DNA of 37,220 nucleotides from Gnetum montanum (lineage: Eukaryota > Streptophyta > Gnetopsida > Gnetales > Gnetaceae), in assembly GCA_015680685.1 (NCBI GenBank), contig MNCI01027290.1:14177-51396 (forward strand), read 5' to 3'. A model generated the notes under the pieces. It worked only from the letters and a program-made list of their open reading frames with translations. It searched no databases and was not told the origin of the DNA. Shown in pieces: positions 29,980 to 37,220 of this stretch. Made by a program: the position numbers and the translations under genes. Numbering within the stretch: position 1 is the first letter of the stretch; every line of letters begins with the position of its first letter.

Positions 29980-31260
29980 TGTCGTTATAGTTGTTTACTT
30001 AGAAGTCTTTAAAGATTTTAGTTGTTGGATGTTAATTAACATGTGCTTTTGAAGACTCGCTAGGTAGCAAATCATCATAGCCCCAAAAGGAAAAGTTCAG
30101 TATACAATGTATGATCCTTTCCATGATGTTTGAAACTTAGTTTATTGAAGCACATGCATGGGATTCCAATAGAAATCCTTGTCTCCTGGTTGAAATGCAA
30201 CTTTTCTTATTCAAGCATCATGACGTTGTTTATGGTATGTCTTATGTATTTCATTTAAAATCAAAGATACCCTTCAATTCTCATTGAGTACATTCAGAGT
30301 TATTAGTTTTTCTTTTTCTGCTAAGTTAATGTTAAAGTCAAGGTCACATGTAATTGTGAGTGTATGGAGTTCAATTTGAATTAGAAGATTGGGCAACTTT
30401 CCCTACACTAGCTCATAGGAAGAGTAACCTATAGCCAGTTTCCATGTTAAGCAATGAACCCATATACCATTGTTGATTTTTGTGCTCTAATCCTTCCTAT
30501 ATCTACTAATGGTTCTTGTCAAAATCCTCATGATATTCCTATTAGTGACTTTAGCTTATTCGTTAGCTTATGGATAATAAGGCGTTGTAAGTATATGTTC
30601 GACACCTAAACATTGCATCAACTTGTGAGATCTAGCACCTATGAAATGGGTTACATTATCAAAAATTACTGCCCTAGGCATATCAAACCTGTTTATCACA
30701 TGCTATTGAAAGAATTGAACTACAATGGAAGAAGTACAGTTAGTAACAACTACAGCTTCAGCCCATTTGGTACAGTAGTCAACAACAATAATAATGTAAG
30801 ACTTTCCATTAAACATGGGAGTGAAAAATCCCATGAAATTAATTCCTGAAAGGTTAAAAAGATTCAATGGTTGGATCCACTATTGAGGGCCTTCCATCTT
30901 AGTTGTCATCATTTCATCTCATTGACACCACTGACATGAATGGATGAAATGATGGACATCTCTAAAGAGTGTAGACCAAAAATATGATACCATCAAGATT
31001 TTTATGGTTGTTCTCTTTCAACATAGTGGTCTCAATAAGGACTCTCATGTGCATCCTAAAAAACTCATATTTGGTCTTCATTAGGAACACACCAATGTAC
31101 TAGTCCATCTACCTAGATTTTATAAAGGTTACCCTATATGTCAAGGTAGTGTTTGACCTAGTGGAGAAATTCTTGTTTTCTCCTAAGGTCCCATTCTATA
31201 AGAGTCTCCAATGTGAGTAGATAGGAGAGTAATTCATCATATCATTTTGTGTTCATTGGT
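29980..31260 (-). pseudogene. Gypsy copy 3 integrase, broken, catalytic Glu lost
   Basis: On the minus strand: zinc-domain remnants (RTTIKILMVSYFWSTLFRDV, HHFIHSCQWCQ), the core SGINFMGFFTPMFNGKSYII with VDYCTKWAEAVV, the second Asp kept in VIFDNVTHFIGA, then VEHILTTPYYP and AKVTNRNI, where the family Glu of 'AEVTN' is Lys, as in copy 1. The C-terminal block KFQTSWKGSYIVY is near 30100. The first Asp of 'GIDFMG' is Asn. Several stops interrupt it. Confidence 0.88.
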
Positions 31261-31750
31261 GCGTGAACTTTGGTTGCCTTAGCAAACAAAAGTTTATCTA
31301 GGAATTGGTTGAAGAAATTCTCTTCATCAACCTTGTTATCCCATCTTAACTAAGATAAATGATTAGCAACCATGCTCTTGATTCCCTTTCTATTTATCAT
31401 TATTAAATCAAACTCTTGTAGAATCACCAGTCATTGTACAACACAGGGGCTCACTGTTGGCTTGTTCATGAGAAAGTGAATTGCACTATGATCAGCGTGC
31501 ACAAAAATAAGGTATCTAAGAACATAGTGCTTAAATTTCTCAAGAACATACACCATCATCATGAGTTCCTTTTCTATAGTGGTGTAATTAAGTTGTGTAC
31601 TCACAATGCTTGTATTTATAGAATGGATGTAGTATGTATGTTTTTGATTATCCATTTATGTAAGCATTGCTTCTAATGCAAAATTGGATACATCTATCAT
31701 GATGTAGAAAGATTTCAAGTAATCAAGTATGCATAGAATTGGTGTTTCTA
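31261..31750 (-). pseudogene. Gypsy copy 3 RNase H, broken
   Basis: Reads MIDVSNFALEAMLT with the first catalytic Asp kept, then STQLNYTTIEKELMMMVYVL with the catalytic Glu, HADHSAIHFLMNKPTVSP and LVILQEFDLIMINRKGI. The 31655-31431 part is uninterrupted. It is closely related to copy 1 RNase H. Confidence 0.88.
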
Positions 31751-32836
31751 AAAATTTTTTCTTCAAGTGCTAGAATGCTTATTCATACTCCTTAGTCCAT
31801 TTAAATGCTACATCCTTTTTAGTAAACTTAACAAGTGGCTTGGAAATTTTTGAGAAGTTTTTAATAAAATGCCTATAGTAATCGGTATGTCCAAGGAATA
31901 ACCTCACATCCTTAACGATTTGGGGTTATTTAATAATTCCTTAGATGATTCCTACCTTATTAGGGTTCACCTTAATAATTTTTTCTAAAATTTGATCTCT
32001 TAGGACAATGTCCTCCAAGACCATTAAATGGCTCTTCTTGTTGTTGAATTGCAAGTTTATTCCCATACTTCATTTCAACACTTGCTTAAGATGGTCCAAG
32101 GCTTCTTCAAAATATGCACCATAGGTGGAGAAGTCAACCATGAAGACTTCTATACCACTACTGATTTGTTGCTGGAAGATGCTGAGGACTAAGCATTGAA
32201 AGGTTATAGGAGCATTACATAGACCAAAGGGAATCTTTTTGAATGCAAAAGTTTCCCAAGGACTTGTGAACATTACTTTCACCTAGTCTTTTGAAGAAAT
32301 TTGAATCTAATTGTAGCCAATATACTTGTTTAGAAAACTATAGTATTTGTGCCCTACAATAGTATCAAACACCTGGTCCACAAATGACAATGAAAAATGA
32401 TCTTTAAAAGTGGCCATGTTTAGTAGCCTAAAGTCTATATAAACTCTCCATTGCTCCCTTTTCTTTGGTACAATAACAAGTAGGCTTACCTAGTCACTTT
32501 CTATCACTAGATAAATGAACCCAATTTTGAGAAGTTTACTTTTTTTAACTTTTTTTAGCTTTGGATTCAACCTCCTTTGCAACTTCCTCTTGGACTTTAT
32601 AGTAGAGTCTATTTAGATTTGATACTAGCATATGCATAGATCTATTCCTATTATCTCATCATATTACTAGGCAAAGAATGTTGGCCATTTGTTAACTACT
32701 ATTAACAACTTTTTCTTCTACTCTTTAATGAGTTAGATATTTATAATTACTGACTTCTCATTTTCTAAGAATACATAATCTAAAGATGTCAATAAGGATT
32801 TTACCTTCAAGGGCTCCTATTTAGAAGTGTTAGGGA
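31751..32836 (-). pseudogene. Gypsy copy 3 reverse transcriptase, catalytic Asp lost
   Basis: From 32836 downward: VKSLLTSLDYVFLENEKSVI (linker), LLKIGFIYLVIESD, IVPKKREQWRVYIDFRLLNM, FVDQVFDTIVGHKYYSFLNK, VMFTSPWETFAFKKIPFGLC and the catalytic block GIEVFMVDFSTYG (about 32140), where the first Asp of FMDD is Val. The connection FLGHTDYYRHFIKNFSKISK is intact. Its coding text is less damaged than copy 1 in the fingers region. It begins immediately next to the solo LTR insertion. Confidence 0.9.
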
Positions 32837-32841
32837 CTTCC
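32837..32841. repeat. Target site duplication CTTCC, left
   Basis: CTTCC directly precedes the TGTTG end of the inserted LTR and is repeated at 35821-35825 after the CAACA end. Removing the insert and one copy rejoins the protease-RT linker of gypsy copy 3 in line with copy 1. Confidence 0.88.
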
Positions 32842-33995
32842 TGTTGGTGACCATTTGGGATCATCAACATTTTTCTTCCATCTTGTGACTAGAATCATGG
32901 GAAAATGAAGATATTCCTTTAAACTTGAGTTTAGGTGTTTTTTGGTCTCTGGAAACACCAAGATCTAGATACCTTCAAATAAAATCAATGGTAATAGAGC
33001 GAACTAAGTGTAAATGTGTGTTTGTTATTATGAATGTTGAAATGATTGGGTTTGTGTATGAACTGTAACTAGCTCTTAATTCAAAAATCCAGCTAACCTT
33101 TTCAAATGCTATGAGTCATTAAAGGCTCTTATTTTGTCAAGTCACTTAGACTATATAGTCCCTATAGTACATTTCTTAAAACAAATAAAACTTCATCAAA
33201 ATGCTTAAGCACAATTCTGCAAAAATATACTCCTAGTTTTTCTTAGAGAGAAAATTTTGCAAGAAAAATAGAAATAGAGTGAGATTTTATGGATTGTAAA
33301 AGATAAGAAGAGAATAACCATATTTGTGTGAAATCTAAAACATTTAAGTGAGATAAAATAAACATGAGGAAACACTTCGAAATAAAAGCTATTCCAATTC
33401 AACCTAGAGTTTTACAAATTTTTCAAACCCTCCAAGCGCAACAAGAAATTTTGTAAAAGACATTTCTACTAAACTATCAAAATGCTTTATAAAAGACAAA
33501 ATACAAGCTATTATATGGCTAGTCAATAGTTTTCAAGAATTGTAATAATAGAGTTATCAAAAAAGGTATAACAATTTCAAGATTGAACATTAAGGAAAAA
33601 CTTTAAAATTGAAGTTATTTCAAGTCAGCTCAAAATATCAAATATTTTCTAGACTCTCTAGACTCGAACATGCAATTTCATAAATAAATTACTATTAAAT
33701 TACTCAAGATGCTTTTCAAAGAAAAGTATAAGCTCTTACATGGCTAACTAATAGAAATATAGAATTGCAAGAAAATAGAGTTATAAGAGCAATCAGAAAA
33801 TTCCAAAATTAAATGCCAAGCACAGTATTCCCTAAACTATTAACTAAGATACTAAGATAAAATGAGAAGAAAATAACTCATAGGATTTAAGCAAAGCAAC
33901 TTAATTGATGATGTAATTATCAAGCATTCTTACAACAAATCTTTAATATGTCTTCTTCTAAGTTCCTCCCTCCCTTTATTCTACCCTTGAAGCTC

Positions 33996-34003
33996 TTTTT
34001 ATA
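33996..34003 (-). promoter_or_regulatory. TATA box of the solo LTR
   Basis: TATAAAAA on the minus strand, about 350 bp downstream of the tandem-repeat part of U3 and followed by a GAGCTTCAAGGGTAGAATAA leader-like segment. It sets the LTR orientation as minus. Confidence 0.55.
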
Positions 34004-34354
34004 ATGGCTTCTTGGTAGTTACAAACATCATGGAAAATTAAAATTAGTTACAACCACCGTGGGAATTTAGTTACAACTACCATAGAAATTAAATGTTATA
34101 GTTGTCAAGTGTTCTATTCATATAGGACATTGAATAGCTATCCTACAAATCCTCCACATTTTGAGCTCCTTTAATGATAACTGCATTCCCTTAAGAAAGC
34201 ATGGTTCATTGAATTTAGTTTTAAAGGTATTTAATTTCTAACAATTGATTAACTTCTTGTAACAACATGCTTTTTAATGATTTGATTCAATGGATCAAGC
34301 CTTATTTACTCTTTAATGAGACTAGAATGTGGCCTCATGAATGAGCTCTACATG

Positions 34355-34708
34355 TTGATGTGGTAGGGTATTGATGCGACAGTGATGACATGGTGTTGTG
34401 CTAAGGTGGTAAAGCTAGTTCATGAAGCTGAATTTTATCTTCATAAAATGGCTACATATGCTAACATGGCATAGTGCTAACATCATGATGATGTCATTGA
34501 CACTGTCATGGCATACTTTGATGTGTTAGAGCTTATGTGGTAGAGCTAGTTTGTAGAGGAAGAATTTCACCCTTCAAACTAACTCAAAAAGCTAACATGG
34601 TAGGAAGTTGAAGTGGCAAAGTCATTATGGCATTGATGACATGGCAAAGTAACCTTGTAGGGTTGAATTTCTACTTCACGACCTAGTTCTATGAGCTAAC
34701 ATGGCATA
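34355..34708 (-). repeat. Tandem repeat (about 100-130 bp units) in solo LTR U3
   Basis: Three diverged units each end, on the plus strand, in GCTAACATGGCA or GCTAACATGGTA (34460, 34591, 34694), preceded by TGAATTTTATCTTC, AGAATTTCACCCTTC or TGAATTTCTACTTC. A weaker fourth unit ends in GCTAATGTGGCA near 34917. Unit lengths differ (131 and 103 bp), so indels have accumulated. Confidence 0.75.
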
Positions 34709-35820
34709 AAATTCATGCTAATGCGAGTAGAAGATGACATCAAAGAGGCCATAAAACTCATCAAGATAAAAAAAAATAATCCCAATCTAGATGGTGATAT
34801 GGTAGCTTGCCACGTAGCAGAGTGGATATGTAGTGGTGAAAATCATTCTTATGAATAGGCTCAATAGCATGCTAATGTGAAGAGAAGATTATATGGAAAG
34901 ATGATTTGTGGAAAGGCTAATGTGGCATTGAAAGATCAAGGTGAGCTTTTAAGCACCTAAATGAGTGAATCTCATCTAGATGAGAATCCGCAAATGTCTA
35001 AAAGCTATTTATTGAACCAATCCCACAAAGCTTATGAGATGTTTTTGTGTCTTATTATACACAATATTGTAGCTTAGACTTTTGATCATTTATCTAATGT
35101 TTCTATACTAGATCTTAATCGAAAGAGTTTATGAGGCCAATGTATTTGTGCTAAGCTATTTGTCAAGCCATTGCATTCATAACACTCCTAATAAGTTAGA
35201 TACATTGATAATGGCTTATGAAGCTTTATTTCCTTTCTTTTTTAGGCTTAAACATCTTTTCTAAGCTTTTTCTACCCTCCTAATATCAAATCCTTATTGT
35301 AAGGAGCTGATGGTGGGACCAAAAGTAATAAACTGCAACTAATGGGAGTGTTAGGTTAAAGTGATTGCAATCAAGCTTGTTTCTTACAAGGTTTTTCATG
35401 GTTAAAATAGTTTCTACTTCCAGTAGCCTTAGCATAGCTCATCTCATTCTTTTTTTAATTTTAGAAATTTAATTGAATAATAGCTTATGTGCTAGAGCCA
35501 AAAAGGAACTAGAACTAAAGCTTTTGTTTTAAAGTAATAAGTTAAGCTTGCTTGTTCAACTAGATTTTATAATCTGTAAAAGCTATCATTCCAAATATCT
35601 TTTTGAGCTTATTGCATGGCCATCTAGAAACACTTCAAAGAACATAAACCATCATTTAATGTTTAATACCTCCATAACTCTTTAGCTTAGGAACCTTCTC
35701 TTGTTTTAGCATGGAATCTCTTTTCAATCTTAGGCTCTTCTTTATTTTTGGTAATGATTGACTTTTGATGCTACAACCTTATAAAGTCTCCTCCATGAAA
35801 TGGGGAGAAATGTAACAACA

Positions 35821-35825
35821 CTTCC
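35821..35825. repeat. Target site duplication CTTCC, right
   Basis: Second copy of the 5-bp duplication flanking the solo LTR. Confidence 0.88.
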
Positions 35826-36086
35826 AACTCTCTCCAATCTATCTCTAATTTTTGTTATGTGCTCAACTTTGGAAAGTTAGCTTCTTATTTAGTCCATCTC
35901 ATCAATATTATTTTTATATGCACTTATGAGGATCTCTACTAGTTCCATGTATGTTGTAAAACTAGAGCAATTGTTTGTAGTCAATCATTGGGTTCCTTCC
36001 TATTTTGTGAAGCACCTTTGAATACTGGTGATTTCAACACACATTTTGCATGTTGTAATAGATGTACTTTTGATTGTTCATATTTT
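35826..36086 (-). pseudogene. Gypsy copy 3 linker between protease and RT, first half
   Basis: Nucleotide similarity to copy 1 (16854-17105) is clear, for example minus-strand CATGCAAAATGTGTGTTGAA beside CATGCAAGTAGTGTGCACCA of copy 1. It ends in GAGAGAGTTGGAAG at the insertion point. The second half resumes at 32836. Confidence 0.75.
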
Positions 36087-36500
36087 CTACATGTAGTTGT
36101 ACCTTGTGTCACTATATGTGATGTATAGAACTTTCTTCTTCTCTATTTTGCCAAACTCATTCTCCTTATATATTTCCAAGGAGAAGTCTTTGATTTCTAG
36201 CTTGGTATCAATGGTACTAAGCCAAGCCATCCTCACAATAATTAGGAATTCCCTCTTACAATTGTTCACATGGATCACTAGGAAGTCTATTGGATATGAG
36301 CACCTACTAATAGTAATCACAATATCCTCTACTAATCTCAACAAAATAGTAATGGATTGATCCATAAGCTCTAACATGATATTACAATTCTTTAGTGAAG
36401 GAAAATTCCAAGTTTTTCCCATCTCTTAAAATATTAAATTTACATCACAACCTAAGTCTAATAGAACCTTGCACAGATCATTCCTTACAACTTGCAAATA
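36087..36500 (-). pseudogene. Gypsy copy 3 aspartic protease
   Basis: Minus strand: CKVLLDLGCDVNLI with the active-site Asp kept (DLG type), a stop, then TWNFPSLKNCNIMLELMDQS, ITILLRLVEDIVITISRCSY, PIDFLVIHVNNCKREFLIIV and WLSTIDTKLEIKDFSLEI. The 36422-36087 part is uninterrupted. It is the closest relative of the copy 1 protease in the window. Confidence 0.88.
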
Positions 36501-37220
36501 GATAAGAGGGATTTCAAGGTTAGTTCTCTTCTTGGGAAGGTGTCCTACTTTTATTCAATCTATAACTGCATAAGTTAACATGATTATTTGAACATTTTGG
36601 ACTCTTTGATTTGAAGGAGACTCAGTAGGCATTCCTTGAGCAGTTTGAGAGGAGTCCATAGCCACATATGCTTGTGATCATTTAAGTGGATTGTTAGGCT
36701 TGAAAATGACCTTTTAAAGACTTAACACTTAGAACCACTTGAGATATCATCCCCTTATAAGTTTACTACTCTTATGGCATTGCATTGTTAGGGTTGTGAA
36801 GATATTTCACCTTGCATAAGTGGTACAAGTGGCAAGGGAGTGGAGTTATGAGGTGCATGGTATTGTTGAGCGTAATGAAGAGTGTATGTGGAAGGAGATT
36901 TGGCACATGGAGTGACAAGTTAATGATATTCAAGAGGATAGTAATAATGGGAAGAAGTGTTGATCTTAAAGCCACTTGGTAACATAGGTTGTTGGACATA
37001 ATAGTGATATGGATTTGGTTGACAATAAGGGTATTGCTACCTTGGTGGTGACATCCCTCACAGTTATGGGTTTTGCCACTAATGATAGTAATCCTAAGGT
37101 TGATGTGGCATTCCACTTGAATAGTACTGCTATTGGTAGAATTGTTACCAATCGTTACCTTGAGGATATGACAACCTCCTAAGTGGTTATCTCTTAACAA
37201 GCTTTGGATTTAAGGCATAG
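36501..37220 (-). pseudogene. gag: Gypsy copy 3 Gag C-terminal part, cut by window edge
   Basis: In the Gag frame the minus strand reads YALNPKLVKR at the edge, paralleling YALNPRLIKKK of copy 2, then a Tyr/Pro/Gln-rich stretch (YPYCQPNPYHYYVQQPMLPS) and CHLYHLC-type remnants in other frames. The Gag core and the 5' LTR of this copy must lie to the right of the window. Longer open stretches in other frames here are shadows. Confidence 0.7.

Larger units (their letters stand above)
32842..35820 (-). mobile_element. Solo LTR (2,979 bp) inserted in gypsy copy 3
   Basis: It starts TGTTGGTGACC and ends ATGTAACAACA on the plus strand, giving a perfect 5-bp terminal inverted repeat TGTTG/CAACA, and is bounded by CTTCC on both sides. 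No retrotransposon protein is encoded inside. Features fit an LTR read on the minus strand: a long U3 with a tandem repeat, TATA at 34003-33996 (TATAAAAA), then a T-rich R/U5 region. Lack of internal genes, PBS or an internal LTR pair points to a solo LTR made by LTR-LTR recombination, though a small non-autonomous element is possible. The family was not identified. Confidence 0.8.

Noticed and set aside
36097-36360. 87-codon plus-strand frame at the right end
   Set aside because: Antisense shadow of the copy 3 protease.

Overview
This is a gene-poor stretch of a plant nuclear genome made almost entirely of old, broken LTR retrotransposons plus LINE fragments. I found no convincing host gene, tRNA, rRNA or CRISPR array. 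The evidence for a plant is the plant-type primer binding sites, the chromovirus, Tat/Athila-like and Ty1/copia protein families, and plant L1-like LINEs. The heavy load of decayed, nested elements suggests a large, slowly purged genome, such as a gymnosperm or a large-genome monocot, but the species cannot be told from this. The DNA is AT-rich and nearly every reading frame is interrupted.

Layout. 1-147: U3 of a Ty3/gypsy LTR on the minus strand, running off the left edge ('TGATGA family'). About 148-2572: probable 5' LTR of a plus-strand chromovirus, whose gag begins at 2838 and is cut at 3378 by a nearly full-length but dead Ty1/copia element (3379-9881, both LTRs present). 9884-10260: LINE fragment, plus strand. 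10950-12817: LINE reverse transcriptase to zinc-binding region, minus strand, cut by gypsy copy 1. 12818-19860: gypsy copy 1, plus strand (LTR, PBS, gag, PR, RT, RNase H, INT). 19900-22095: a degenerate additional ORF on the minus strand, antisense to copy 1. About 22500-28822: gypsy copy 2, minus strand, with LTR, PBS, gag and PR but no recognisable RT, RNase H or INT, and only a fragment of its 3' LTR. 28823 to the right edge: gypsy copy 3, minus strand, split between PR and RT by a 2,979-bp solo LTR (32842-35820) flanked by the 5-bp target duplication CTTCC.

The most striking signal is regulatory. The U3 regions of the gypsy LTRs and of the unrelated copia LTRs carry arrays of a 6-bp dyad (GAYRTC, with GATATC, GATGTC, GACATC and A/T variants) spaced at 14 or 20 bp. 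The exact order 14-14-20-14 occurs in two gypsy LTRs and in the copia 5' LTR, and a third gypsy LTR fits the same grid with one decayed site. In three gypsy LTRs the last dyad lies exactly 24 bp from the TATA box although the sequence between has diverged. Other notable points are converging gypsy copies that have lost their inner ends, an LTR that appears shared by two elements, shared loss of the integrase catalytic Glu, and a local rearrangement in the copia RT.
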